Assembly (NCBI RefSeq): GCF_010731615.1
Contig: NZ_AP022618.1
Location: forward strand, 4,216,001-4,280,000
Source: Mycolicibacterium insubricum
GTDB lineage: Bacteria; Actinomycetota; Actinomycetes; Mycobacteriales; Mycobacteriaceae
Direction of reading: 5' to 3'
Length of the DNA: 64,000 nt
Both the position numbers and the translations under genes were made by a program. The notes under the pieces were generated by a model. That model did no database searches. It had not been told where the DNA came from and was given only the letters and a program-made list of their open reading frames with translations. The first letter of the stretch is position 1. Each line of letters starts with the position of its first letter. This document shows, one piece after another, positions 28,164-36,733 of the stretch.

Positions 28164-28910
28164 TCAGGCACGCAACAGGTAGGTGTCCATGATCCAGCCG
28201 TGCCGGGCGCGGGCGGCCGCGCGCATCTCCGCGATGTGCGCCCCCACCTCGCCCACGGTGCCGGCGGCCAGCAACTCGTCGGGGGTGCCCAGGTAGGCGC
28301 CCCACCAGATGCGGGTCTCTGGCGCGCAGCGCAGGAAACTGCAGTCGGCGTCGAGCATCACCACCGCCGACCCGGTCAGGCCACCGTCGCGCAGCTGCCG
28401 GCCGGTGGTGATCAGCACGGGTTCGCCGACGTCGTTGAGCGGGATGCGGTGCCGGGCGGTCAGTGCCTGGACGGCGGTGATGCCGGGGATGACGTCGTAG
28501 TCGAACTCGACGTGGCCGCGGACCCGGTCCAGGATCCGCAGGGTGCTGTCGTAGAGCGACGGGTCGCCCCAGGCCAGGAACGCGCCGACGTCGTCGGGCC
28601 CGAGTTCGGTTTCGACGGCGTCAGCCCAGACTCGGGCGCGGGCGTCGTGCCAGTCGGCGACCGCGTCGGTGTAGCCCGGTTCGTCGGCGGCGACCCGGCG
28701 CCGCGGCGGGTCGGCGAGTTCGACGAAGCGGTAGCCGGGCTTGGTGATGAACCGCTCGCACACCGCTCGGCGCAGCGCCACCAGGTCGGTTTTGGCGTCT
28801 CCTTTGTCCATCGCGAAGAACACGGCGGTGTCGTTGAGCGCGGTGACGGCCTGCGCGGTGACATAGTCGAGATCACCGGCCCCGATGCCGATGACATGGA
28901 TTTTCCGCAT
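28164..28910 (-). CDS. cobF: Precorrin-6A synthase (deacetylating)
   Basis: SAM-dependent methylase of aerobic vitamin B12 synthesis that methylates C-1 of precorrin-5 and releases acetate. 248 residues. Tetrapyrrole methylase marks are IHVIGIGAGDLDYVTAQAV at the N-terminus, FLAWGDPSLYDSTLRI (the second Gly-rich loop) and VIPGITAVQALTARH. The other cob genes are not in the window. M. tuberculosis lacks cobF while M. canettii is reported to keep it near this place, so this locus may be ancestral. No cobalamin riboswitch was recognised upstream; the region upstream is shared with the divergent diiron gene. Confidence 0.9.
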   Translation of the reverse strand: MRKIHVIGIGAGDLDYVTAQAVTALNDTAVFFAMDKGDAKTDLVALRRAVCERFITKPGYRFVELADPPRRRVAADEPGYTDAVADWHDARARVWADAVETELGPDDVGAFLAWGDPSLYDSTLRILDRVRGHVEFDYDVIPGITAVQALTARHRIPLNDVGEPVLITTGRQLRDGGLTGSAVVMLDADCSFLRCAPETRIWWGAYLGTPDELLAAGTVGEVGAHIAEMRAAARARHGWIMDTYLLRA

Positions 28911-28991
28911 CCCGGCACGCTATCTCGGCAGGCCCCGGAAAGGTCCGGCGCGGGTGAGTGTCACGATCGGAAATATCCGGTACCGCCGGTA

Positions 28992-29039
28992 TTGACAACT
29001 TCAATAACCGGTTTTACTTTTGGTCTAGAACGTGTAATT
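28992..29039 (+). promoter_or_regulatory. Promoter of the diiron oxygenase gene with a degenerate KstR-like site
   Basis: TTGACA (28992-28997) and TACTTT (29015-29020) are 17 bases apart, a good sigma-A promoter. TAGAACGTGTAATT (29026-29039) follows and resembles the KstR motif TNNAACNNGTTNNA, but its right half has GTA in place of GTT. A repressor here would overlap the start of transcription. Confidence 0.5.
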
Positions 29040-29064
29040 CGCTGACTGAGAAGGGCGTTCGGAG

Positions 29065-29988
29065 ATGACTCGCGCCATCGCCACCACAGCCACAGGTCCG
29101 GCCGCGTCGACCAGGTCCCGGGAAGAGGTTGCCCAGCGACTGCTGAAGGGCTCGGTCCGCAAGTCGTATGCGCCCGTCGTCGACATCGACTGGGACGCCC
29201 CGATCGAACCGGACATGTTCTTCCTGCCGCCGGAGCTGATCAGCATCTACGGCACCGATCTGTGGCACTCGCTGAGCCGCGAGCAGCAGATCGAGCTGTC
29301 CCGTCAGGAACTGGTCAACGTGCTCTCGGCCGGCATCTGGTTCGAGAACATCCTGAACCAGGCGCTGCTGCGCGACCTGATGCACCGCAACCCGACGGCG
29401 GCCAGCTCGCACTACAAACTCACCGAGCTCGGCGACGAGACTCGGCACATGGTGATGTTCGGCAAGACCATCGACCGCATCGGTGGCGTGCCGGTGCGGC
29501 CGCGGCTGTACCAGCGGATGATCATCAACCTGCTGCCGCTGACCTTCCGCGGCCCGATCCTGTGGGGCGCGGCGCTGGTCGGCGAGGAGATCTTCGACGC
29601 CCTGCAGCGCCAGATCCTGGAGGGCGCCGATGTGCAGCCGATCGTGTTGCGGCTCATGCGCATCCACGTCACCGAGGAAGCCCGCCACATCCAGTTCGCC
29701 CGCGACGATCTGCGCAAGACCGCCCCGGCGATGCCGTGGTATCGGCGGATCCTGGTGGCCAACCTGCACGGCGTCGGCGGCCCGTTCTACCGCTTCCTGT
29801 TCACCCACCCGGCCATCTATGTCCGGGCCGGGTTGGAACCCCGGGAAGCCCGCCGCATCGCCCGCGCCAACCCCCGATTCCGGCAGTCCTGCCGCAGGGC
29901 CGCAGAACCGCTGACCGATTTCTTCACCGAGATCGGCCTGATGGGCCGGCTGAGCCGGCGGATGTGGCGACGGGCCGGCTTTCTGTGA
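29065..29988 (+). CDS. AurF-type diiron oxygenase (p-aminobenzoate N-oxygenase family)
   Basis: Ferritin-like diiron protein of 307 residues. Candidate iron ligands are Glu in SRQELVN and WFENILNQ, the EXXH of LTELGDETRHMVMF, Glu in LVGEEIFDALQ and EEARH in VTEEARHIQFARDD. AurF enzymes oxidise amines to nitro groups; many mycobacterial members have no known substrate. The next gene (DUF4873) starts within its stop codon (GTGA, 4-base overlap), so they are coupled. A promoter with a KstR-like half site lies upstream and a good KstR site lies two genes further on, so a link to steroid or lipid metabolism is possible but inferred. Confidence 0.8.
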   Translation: MTRAIATTATGPAASTRSREEVAQRLLKGSVRKSYAPVVDIDWDAPIEPDMFFLPPELISIYGTDLWHSLSREQQIELSRQELVNVLSAGIWFENILNQALLRDLMHRNPTAASSHYKLTELGDETRHMVMFGKTIDRIGGVPVRPRLYQRMIINLLPLTFRGPILWGAALVGEEIFDALQRQILEGADVQPIVLRLMRIHVTEEARHIQFARDDLRKTAPAMPWYRRILVANLHGVGGPFYRFLFTHPAIYVRAGLEPREARRIARANPRFRQSCRRAAEPLTDFFTEIGLMGRLSRRMWRRAGFL

Positions 29989-30665
29989 GTTATCTGCTGA
30001 TCGGCGCGGCGCCGCTGGCCGGGCTGCCCGGTGAGCCGGTGGCGATCCTCGACGGCACCGACCGACCGCGGTTCGACAACACCACCAACACCTGGTCGGC
30101 CACGCTGCCCGACGGACGGGTGGTCACCGCCGCCCTGGTGGTGGACGCCAGAGCCGGTGACGATCCGGCGATCGCCGTGCACGCGCTGCCCAACTGGTTC
30201 CGCATCCAGGGGCCGGACACCGAGGCGCAGACCCGGGTGGTGGCGCGCTGCCTGAACCTCGTCGAGCGCAGCGGTATCGGCCGGATCGAAGCCCGCTCGC
30301 GGGTCCGGGCCCGGCGCTGGTACCCGGGCGGGCTGGCCCGGCGTTTCTACCTGACCGGCACCGAAACCGTCGAGGACGAGGTGTACGACGGGCCCGCGAC
30401 CCTCACCCTGACCGACCGAGAGATCTCCACCCGGATCCGGCTGACCGGCCACCTGCACCCCGTCGACGGCCGGTTCCATTGGCAGGGCAGCGTTTTCGAT
30501 ACGACGGCCATCGACCGCGCCGGACCCGTGCGGCTGACCATCGGCGAGACCACCGTCGATGCCAAGCTGACCGAACGCACCGCCCAGGGCATGTTCATGA
30601 TCGTCGGCTCGGGCCCCCCGCCGTATCCGCTGGTCCGGGGAGGGTCCTCGGCGATACCGGTTTAA
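29985..30665 (+). CDS. DUF4873-domain protein, partner of the diiron oxygenase
   Basis: A 226-residue protein. Residues about 135-215 match the DUF4873 pattern: YDGPATLTLTDREISTRIRL, HLHPVDGRFHWQGSV, AKLTERTAQG and VGSGPPPYPL. DUF4873 is usually found fused to the end of flavin monooxygenases in mycobacteria. The N-terminal half (ALVVDARAGDDPAIAVHALP, then NWFRIQGPDTEAQTRVVARC) looks like the last part of such a monooxygenase without its FAD fold. GTG start overlaps the upstream TGA. I infer an accessory or substrate-handling protein for the diiron enzyme; no catalytic residues are evident. Confidence 0.65.
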   Translation: MSYLLIGAAPLAGLPGEPVAILDGTDRPRFDNTTNTWSATLPDGRVVTAALVVDARAGDDPAIAVHALPNWFRIQGPDTEAQTRVVARCLNLVERSGIGRIEARSRVRARRWYPGGLARRFYLTGTETVEDEVYDGPATLTLTDREISTRIRLTGHLHPVDGRFHWQGSVFDTTAIDRAGPVRLTIGETTVDAKLTERTAQGMFMIVGSGPPPYPLVRGGSSAIPV

Positions 30666-30704
30666 CTCCACTGCGCAACGTCGTTTGCTCATGACGCAGA
30701 CACA

Positions 30705-30723
30705 AACTAGAACGTGTTCTAAT
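30705..30723. promoter_or_regulatory. KstR-type operator
   Basis: AACTAGAACGTGTTCTAAT contains TAGAAC-GT-GTTCTA (30708-30721), which fits the known KstR consensus TNNAACNNGTTNNA. KstR is the TetR repressor of cholesterol catabolism genes in mycobacteria. The site ends 8 bases before the ATG of the F420-type oxidoreductase gene. Confidence 0.8.
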
Positions 30724-30731
30724 ATCGACCC

Positions 30732-31598
30732 ATGCGTTTTACTTTCGCCGAGTCCATGACCGATCCGGCCCACTACATCCCGTTGGCACAGGCGGCCGAG
30801 GCGGCCGGTTACCACGGCATGACCATCGCCGACAGCGTCGCCTACCCCTTCGAATCCGACGCCACCTACCCCTACACGCCCGACGGGAACCGCGAATTTC
30901 TCGACGGCAAGGAGATGCCCGAGGCGTTCGTGCTGGCCTCGGCACTCTCGGCGGTGACCAGCACGCTGCGGCTGAACTTCTTCGTCCTCAAGCTGCCGAT
31001 CCGCCCGCCGGCCCTGGTCGCCAAGCAGGCCGGATCGGTGGCCGCGATGTTCGGCAACCGGCTGGGCCTGGGTGTGGGCACCAGCCCGTGGCCCGAGGAC
31101 TACGACCTGATGGGCGTGCCGTTCGCCCGCCGCGGCAAGCGGATGGACGAGTGCATCGACATCATCCGCGGCCTGACCACCGGGGAGTACTTCGAATACC
31201 ACGGCGAGTTCTACGACATCGCCAAGACCAAGATGAGCCCGGCTCCCAGCCGGCCGATCCCGATTCTGATCGGCGGGCACGCCGACGCCGCGCTGCGCCG
31301 CGCGGCACGCAACGACGGCTGGATGCACGGCGGCGGCGGAGCCGAGGAACTCGACACCCTGCTGGCCACGCTGGCCCGCTACCGCGCCGAGTCCGGCCGC
31401 ACCGGCGACTTCGAGGTGCACGTGATCTCGATGGATGCCTACACGCCCGACGGCATCAAGCGGCTGGAGGACAAGGGCGTCACCGACGTCATCGTGGGGT
31501 TCCGGCTGCCCTACATCATCGGCCCGGACACCGAACCGCTGCAGACCAAGATCGACAACCTCAACAAGTTCGCCGACCGGGTGATCGCGAAGGTCTGA
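30732..31598 (+). CDS. LLM-class F420-dependent oxidoreductase (Rv0940c-like), KstR-controlled
   Basis: Luciferase-like TIM-barrel protein of 288 residues, probably using F420. Typical segments are MRFTFAESMTDP at the N-terminus, RLGLGVGTSPWPEDYDLMG, FARRGKRMDECIDIIRGL, EYFEYHGEFYDI and RPIPILIGGHADAALRRAA. The operator directly before its ATG indicates repression by KstR and induction during sterol use. It is separated from the DUF4873 gene by 66 bases and may be expressed on its own. Downstream, a dispersed repeat fills the gap to ligD. Substrate unknown. Confidence 0.85.
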   Translation: MRFTFAESMTDPAHYIPLAQAAEAAGYHGMTIADSVAYPFESDATYPYTPDGNREFLDGKEMPEAFVLASALSAVTSTLRLNFFVLKLPIRPPALVAKQAGSVAAMFGNRLGLGVGTSPWPEDYDLMGVPFARRGKRMDECIDIIRGLTTGEYFEYHGEFYDIAKTKMSPAPSRPIPILIGGHADAALRRAARNDGWMHGGGGAEELDTLLATLARYRAESGRTGDFEVHVISMDAYTPDGIKRLEDKGVTDVIVGFRLPYIIGPDTEPLQTKIDNLNKFADRVIAKV

Positions 31599-31613
31599 AC
31601 CTCAGGGTGGGAT

Positions 31614-31689
31614 GGTTCGGCTCCGGCTTCCCCTCGGCTCCGCCGCCACTCGCTGCGCTCGCATCGGCTCCGCCGAGCCTCGCCGAACC
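31614..31689. repeat. Dispersed repeat, single copy, abutting the ligD stop
   Basis: About 76 bases starting GGTTCGGCTCCGGCTTCCCC and ending CCTCGCCGAACC. It is similar, in the opposite orientation, to about 70 bases of the 88-base tandem unit at 60.6 kb, with a shared core ACTCGCTGCGCTCGCA versus ACTCGCTTCGCTCGCA. It ends exactly at the base before the ligD stop codon. Confidence 0.75.
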
Positions 31690-33978
31690 TCACGCCTCGA
31701 GCACGACGTCGACGGGACTCAGGTCCGGGCGCAGGCCGCGCCAGCTGGGATGGCGCAGCAGGCCGTCGGCGGTGCGATGGGCGTAGCGGACCTCACCGAC
31801 GACCGCCGGTGCCGTGAACACCGCCGCGGCCTCGGGTACCGGCCCGGAGAACGGGGACTCCCCGCTGCGATGCTCGGCGAGAAGTGTTGTCAGCCTGCGC
31901 AGTTCGGCATCGTCGAAACCGGTGCCGACCTTCCCCAGGTAGGTCAGCCCGCCGGTGCTGGGCACGCCGGTCAGCAATGCTCCGAAGGTGTTCGACCGCG
32001 CGCCGCGCCCGGGCACCCAGCCGCCGATCACCACCGCCTGGGTCAGCCAGTTCTTGTCCTTGACCCACAGTGGTGAGCGCCGGCCGGGTTGGTACACCGA
32101 GGTGCGGTCCTTGGCGACGACGCCCTCGAAGCCCTGCTGTCGGGAGAACTCCAGCGCCGCGGCGCCGGTGGCGGCGTCGATCAGCGGTGGCACCGTCAGG
32201 CCGGTGGCCTGCCCCAGCGCCTCCAGTACCCGGCGGCGATCGGCGTAGGGCACCCGCAGCAGTGAGCGCCCGTCGAGCACCAGGACGTCGAACGCCCAGA
32301 ACTCGACGCGGGCGCCGGGGTTGCGCAGTGCCGAAAAGTCGCTGCGCCCGGCCTGATCGGTGGCCACCACCTCGCCGTCGAGGATGACCCGGTGCCCGGC
32401 CAAAAGCGGCGCCAGGGATTGCAGCGCCGGGAACTCGGCGGTGACCTCGCGGCCGCTGCGCGAACGCAGCCGGACCTCGTCGCCGTCGACACCGACCAGC
32501 AGCCGGTGCCCATCCCATTTGCCCTCGAACGCCCAGCGGCCACCGTCGAACTCCGAGACTTCCCCGACGGTGGCCAGCATCGGTTTGAGCTCGGCTAGAT
32601 CCGGTGTCGCACCGGGCTGATCCTTCATCCGGTGCGCCAGCCACTGGTTGCCGCCGGTGCGGATCAGCGCGTAGCGCCCCGATATCCGCTGCCCGTGCAG
32701 CACCACGATGACCTCACCACGCTCGGGGGTGTCGATGAACTTCTCGGTGTCGTAGGTGCCGGAGTCCCAGATGCTGACCGTGCCCGCACCGTATTCGCCC
32801 TTGGGGATGACCCCGGCGAAACTGCCGTATTCCAGGGGATGGTCCTCGGTGCGCACCGCCAGGTGGTTGACCGACGGGGTGTCGGGCAGATTCTTGGGCA
32901 CCGCCCAGGACACCAGCACGCCGTCACGCTCCAGCCGGAAGTCGTAGTGCAGCCGACGGGCGTGGTGTTCTTGGATGACGAAGGTGTTCCCATCGGCCGG
33001 ATTCGGGGCGTCGCTGGGCACCGGCTCGGGGGTGCGGGCCGGGTCGCGCATGCTGCGGTAGGTGGTCAGCCGGTCGGCGGCGCGGACCTCGTCGTCCATA
33101 CCGGCGAGCAGATCACCCTCTGCGCCAACGCGATCCAGTATCTCGTCGAACCGGAGCTGGCGCAGCGACGACGGGTCGTCGAGTTCGGCCCAGGTCCGGG
33201 GCGCGGCGACGGTGGGCTGGTCCACGCCGCGCAGGGCGTACGGTGCGACGGTGGTCTTGGCGGCGCTGTTCTGGCTCCAGTCGACCAGCACCCGCCCGGT
33301 CCGGGCGGTCTTGGCCATGGACGCGGTGACCGTCGCGGGCATGTCCTTCTCCAGTTGCAGCGCAATGCGTTTGGCCAGGGTGCTGGCACCGCGGGAGCTG
33401 ACGGGCTTGTCCAGCGGCGCGTACAGGTGCACGCCGGCGCTGCCGCTGGTCAGCGGATAGGCCGTCAGCCCAATCGATTCCAGCAACACTCGGATCGCCC
33501 GGGCCACCGCGCAGAGCTGCGCCATGCCGACGCCCGGTCCGGGGTCGAGGTCGAAGATCAGCCGGGTCGCGGGACCGGGCAGCACCCGGCCGGCGTCGGC
33601 GATAAACCGCCACTGCGGGACGTGCACCTCCAGCGCCGCCTGCTGGCCGATCCAGGCCAGCGCCGCCGTCGAATCCAGGATCGGGTAGGTGGTGAACCGG
33701 GAGTGATGCGGAACCCGGGCGCGGGCCAGCCAGTCGGGTGCGGAGTCGGCCAGTTGCTTTTCGAAGAACGCGGGTTCGGCGACGCCGTTGGGCCAGCGCT
33801 TGCGGGTGGCCGGCCGGCCCGCCACGTGCGGCAGCATCACCTCGGCGATCCGCACGTAGTAGTCGAAGACCTCGGCCTTGGTGGTCCCGGTGGCCGGATA
33901 GAGCACCTTGTCCGGGTTGGTCAGGGTGACCAGCGGGTGATCCGGCGGCCAGCATCGCAGCTGCCCGGGCGCGTCCAT
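31690..33978 (-). CDS. ligD: ATP-dependent DNA ligase D (polymerase-phosphoesterase-ligase)
   Basis: Main ligase of bacterial non-homologous end joining, 762 residues, domain order as in mycobacteria. Polymerase/primase (about 1-290) with catalytic Asp pair in RLIFDLDPGPG and GSAGVHLYAPLD. Phosphoesterase (about 325-470) with VIQEHHARRLHYDFRLE and GVIPKGEYGAG. Ligase (about 480-762) with nucleotidyl Lys in FEGKWDGHR, ILDGEVVATD, EFWAFDVLVLDG, GFEGVVAKD and the C-terminal WVKDKNWLTQAVVIGGW. It diverges from ku, with only 38 bases between the starts, so both promoters must overlap coding DNA or share that gap. Confidence 0.96.
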   Translation of the reverse strand: MDAPGQLRCWPPDHPLVTLTNPDKVLYPATGTTKAEVFDYYVRIAEVMLPHVAGRPATRKRWPNGVAEPAFFEKQLADSAPDWLARARVPHHSRFTTYPILDSTAALAWIGQQAALEVHVPQWRFIADAGRVLPGPATRLIFDLDPGPGVGMAQLCAVARAIRVLLESIGLTAYPLTSGSAGVHLYAPLDKPVSSRGASTLAKRIALQLEKDMPATVTASMAKTARTGRVLVDWSQNSAAKTTVAPYALRGVDQPTVAAPRTWAELDDPSSLRQLRFDEILDRVGAEGDLLAGMDDEVRAADRLTTYRSMRDPARTPEPVPSDAPNPADGNTFVIQEHHARRLHYDFRLERDGVLVSWAVPKNLPDTPSVNHLAVRTEDHPLEYGSFAGVIPKGEYGAGTVSIWDSGTYDTEKFIDTPERGEVIVVLHGQRISGRYALIRTGGNQWLAHRMKDQPGATPDLAELKPMLATVGEVSEFDGGRWAFEGKWDGHRLLVGVDGDEVRLRSRSGREVTAEFPALQSLAPLLAGHRVILDGEVVATDQAGRSDFSALRNPGARVEFWAFDVLVLDGRSLLRVPYADRRRVLEALGQATGLTVPPLIDAATGAAALEFSRQQGFEGVVAKDRTSVYQPGRRSPLWVKDKNWLTQAVVIGGWVPGRGARSNTFGALLTGVPSTGGLTYLGKVGTGFDDAELRRLTTLLAEHRSGESPFSGPVPEAAAVFTAPAVVGEVRYAHRTADGLLRHPSWRGLRPDLSPVDVVLEA

Positions 33979-34016
33979 TCCGCCAACGTATACCCGAATT
34001 CGCGCATACTGGCAGA

Positions 34017-34820
34017 ATGCGGTCCATCTGGAAGGGCGCCATCTCGTTCGGTCTGGTCAACGTGCCGGTGAAGCTGTATGCCGCCACCGAGGACCACGAC
34101 CTGAAGTTCCACCAGGTACACGCCGAGGACCACGGGCGCATCCGGTACAAGCGGGTGTGCGAGCTGTGCGGCGCGGTGGTGGACTTCCGCGACATCGCCC
34201 GCGCGTACACCGACGACGAGGGCCGCTCGGTGGTCATCACCGACGAGGACCTCGCCACGCTGCCGGTGGAACACAACCGGGAGATCGAGGTGCTCCAGTT
34301 CGTCCCAGCCGCCGAGATCGACCCGATGCTCTATGACCGCTCCTACTATCTGGAACCCGACAGCAAGTCGACCAAATCCTATGTGCTGCTTGCCCGTACC
34401 CTCGACGAGACGGACCGGGTGGCGATCGCGGCGTTCGCGTTGCGCAACAAGACCCGGCTGGCAGTGCTGCGGGTGCGGGATCTGGGCAAGCGCCCGGTCA
34501 TGGTGGTGCAGACGCTGCTGTGGCCCGACGAGATCCGCGACCCGGACTTCCCCACCCTGGACACCCCCGCCGAGATCAAGCCGGCCGAGCTGACCATGGC
34601 CGCCCAGCTGGTCGAGTCGATGGTCGACGATTTCGAACCGCATCGCTTCCGCGACGACTACCAGGATCAGCTCCACGACCTGGTCGAGGCCAAACTGCAA
34701 GGAGAACAAGCCTTTTCCGCCGAATCGCCGGACACCGCACCGGAAGCCCCCGATGATGTATCCGACCTGCTGGCCAAACTCGAGGCCAGCATCCAAGCGC
34801 GTAAGGCCGGTGGCAACTGA
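34017..34820 (+). CDS. ku: Ku DNA end-binding protein
   Basis: Homodimeric end-binding protein that recruits LigD to double-strand breaks. 267 residues. [20 protein letters not shown] is the invariant start, [22 protein letters not shown] follows the family pattern, and [20 protein letters not shown] and [19 protein letters not shown] lie in the Ku core. The C-terminal tail is short and mixed-charge ([18 protein letters not shown]), lacking the long Lys-rich extensions seen in some actinobacteria. Its TGA overlaps the ATG of the next SDR gene by one base. Confidence 0.96.
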   Translation: MRSIWKGAISFGLVNVPVKLYAATEDHDLKFHQVHAEDHGRIRYKRVCELCGAVVDFRDIARAYTDDEGRSVVITDEDLATLPVEHNREIEVLQFVPAAEIDPMLYDRSYYLEPDSKSTKSYVLLARTLDETDRVAIAAFALRNKTRLAVLRVRDLGKRPVMVVQTLLWPDEIRDPDFPTLDTPAEIKPAELTMAAQLVESMVDDFEPHRFRDDYQDQLHDLVEAKLQGEQAFSAESPDTAPEAPDDVSDLLAKLEASIQARKAGGN

Positions 34821-35611
34821 TGATCCTGGACCGTTTCCGCCTCGATGACCGGGTGGCCGTGGTGACCGGAGCGGGGCGCGGCCTCGGCGCGGGCATCGCG
34901 CTGGCCTTCGCCGAGGCCGGCGCCGACGTGCTGATCGCCGCGCGCACCCGCGATCAGCTGGAGGAGGTCGCCGCGCTGATCGCGGCCACCGGCCGTCACG
35001 CGCACATCGTGGTGGCCGATCTCGCGCACGCCGACGCGACCGCGGCGCTGGCCGCCGAGGCCGTCGCCGCGTTCGGCCGACTCGACATTGTGGTCAACAA
35101 CGTCGGCGGCACCATGCCCGGGCCGCTACTGAACACCGACGTCAAGGCCATGCGGGATGCGTTCGCCTTCAACGTCGGAACCGCGCATGCGCTGACCACC
35201 GCGGCGGTTCCGCTGATGCTGGAGTACGCCGGCGGCGGATCGATCATCAACATCACCTCGACGATGGGCCGGCTGTCCGGACGGGGGTTCGCCGCCTACG
35301 GCACCGCCAAGGCCGCGCTCGCCCATTACACCCGGCTGGCCGCGGCCGACCTGTGCCCGCGGATCCGGGTCAACGCCATCGCCCCGGGCTCCATGCTCAC
35401 CTCGGCGCTGGAGATCGTGTCCGGCAACGAGGCCCTGCGCACCCCGATGGAACAGGCCACCCCGCTGCGCCGGCTGGGCACCGCCGAGGACGTCGCGGCC
35501 GCCGCGGTGTACCTGGCGTCCGACGCCGGGTCGTACCTGACCGGCAAGGTCCTCGAGGTCGACGGCGGCCTCACCTCGCCCAACCTGGACCTGCCGCTAC
35601 CCGATCTGTAG
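34820..35611 (+). CDS. Short-chain dehydrogenase/reductase (Rv0927c-like)
   Basis: Classical SDR of 263 residues. [15 protein letters not shown] (cofactor Gly motif), Asp-Leu in [16 protein letters not shown] in [11 protein letters not shown], catalytic Ser in [24 protein letters not shown] (Tyr, Lys) and [17 protein letters not shown] at the C-terminus. The last part is typical of 3-oxoacyl reductase-like members. Start overlaps the ku stop by one base, so expression is coupled with ku. The oxidoreductase gene follows by 14 bases, giving ku-SDR-reductase as one operon. Substrate unknown. Confidence 0.85.
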   Translation: MILDRFRLDDRVAVVTGAGRGLGAGIALAFAEAGADVLIAARTRDQLEEVAALIAATGRHAHIVVADLAHADATAALAAEAVAAFGRLDIVVNNVGGTMPGPLLNTDVKAMRDAFAFNVGTAHALTTAAVPLMLEYAGGGSIINITSTMGRLSGRGFAAYGTAKAALAHYTRLAAADLCPRIRVNAIAPGSMLTSALEIVSGNEALRTPMEQATPLRRLGTAEDVAAAAVYLASDAGSYLTGKVLEVDGGLTSPNLDLPLPDL

Positions 35612-35625
35612 CAAGATCGATCGGT

Positions 35626-36702
35626 ATGACACTGCGGGTAGCCCAAATCGGAACCGGGAACGTCGGCCGGCACGCCCTGGCGGCGTTGATCACCCACCCC
35701 GACTACGAGCTGACCGGGGTGTGGGTGTCCTCGGACGCCAAGGCGGGCCGCGACGCCGGGGACCTGGCCGGCCTCGATGTGCACACCGGGGTGCAGGCGG
35801 TGACCGACCTCGACGAGATCCTGGCCGCCAAGCCCGACTGCGTGGTCTACACCGCGCTGGCCGATCACCGGCTGCCCGAGGCGCTGGAGGACTACCGGCG
35901 CATCCTGGCCGCCGGGGTCAACGCCGTCGGCACCGGGCCGGTGTTCCTGCAGTACCCGTGGGACGTCATTCCCGACGAGCTGATCACCCCGCTGACCGAC
36001 GCCATGGCGGCGGGAGGCTCCAGCCTGTTCGTCGGCGGCATCGACCCCGGTTTCGCCAACGACGTGCTGCCGCTGGCGCTGGCCGGAAATTGCCAGAGCA
36101 TCGAGCAGGTCCGGTGCATGGAGATCGTTGACTACGCCACCTATGACTCCGCGACGGTGATGTTCGACGTGATGGGATTCGGCCGCCCGCTCGACGAGAT
36201 CCCGCTGCTGCTGATGCCCGGCGTGCTGAGCATGGCGTGGGGGTCGGTGGTCCGGCAGCTGGCCGCCGGGCTGGGGCTCACGCTCGACGGGCTCGAGGAG
36301 ATGTACCTGCGCGAACCGGCGCCGGAGGATTTCGACATCGCCGCCGGGCACATCCCGGCCGGCAGCGCCGCCGCGCTGCGGTTCGAGGTGATCGGCTTGG
36401 TCGACGGCGCCCCGGCCGTCGTCCTCGAGCACGTCACCCGGCTGCGGGAGGATCTGTGCCCGCACTGGCCGCAGCCCGCGCAGCCGGGCGGGTCGTACCG
36501 GATCGAGATCACCGGGGAGCCGTCGTACGCGCTGGATCTGTGCCTGGGCAGCACCCGCGGGGACCACAACCACGCCGGGCTGGTCGCCACCGCGATGCGG
36601 GTGGTCAATGCGATTCCCGCGGTGGTCGCCGCGGAGCCCGGCCTGAGGACGACATTGGACCTACCATTGATAGCAGGGGTCGGGCGCTACGCTGCGCCGT
36701 AG
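35626..36702 (+). CDS. Dihydrodipicolinate reductase-like NAD(P)-binding protein (Rv0926c-like)
   Basis: A 358-residue protein with N-terminal Rossmann fold (VAQIGTGNVGRHAL) and a C-terminal alpha/beta domain of the dihydrodipicolinate reductase/2,4-diaminopentanoate dehydrogenase-like family that is common in mycobacteria. Segments seen are VWVSSDAKAGRDAGDLAG, GTGPVFLQYPWDVIP and GGIDPGFANDVLPLAL. The DapB catalytic signature with paired His is not evident, so a biosynthetic DapB function is unlikely. The ATG at MTLRVAQIG is clear; a frame extending upstream runs through the SDR. Function is unknown. Confidence 0.75.
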   Translation: MTLRVAQIGTGNVGRHALAALITHPDYELTGVWVSSDAKAGRDAGDLAGLDVHTGVQAVTDLDEILAAKPDCVVYTALADHRLPEALEDYRRILAAGVNAVGTGPVFLQYPWDVIPDELITPLTDAMAAGGSSLFVGGIDPGFANDVLPLALAGNCQSIEQVRCMEIVDYATYDSATVMFDVMGFGRPLDEIPLLLMPGVLSMAWGSVVRQLAAGLGLTLDGLEEMYLREPAPEDFDIAAGHIPAGSAAALRFEVIGLVDGAPAVVLEHVTRLREDLCPHWPQPAQPGGSYRIEITGEPSYALDLCLGSTRGDHNHAGLVATAMRVVNAIPAVVAAEPGLRTTLDLPLIAGVGRYAAP

Positions 36703-36733
36703 GCGTCCACCCGACCAAGTGAAAGGCACGGCC

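Noticed and set aside
27262..28305. Extension of the SDR through the glycosylase gene
   Set aside because: The SDR fold begins at MVRQNIL; the rest reads antisense-like sequence in another frame of fpg.
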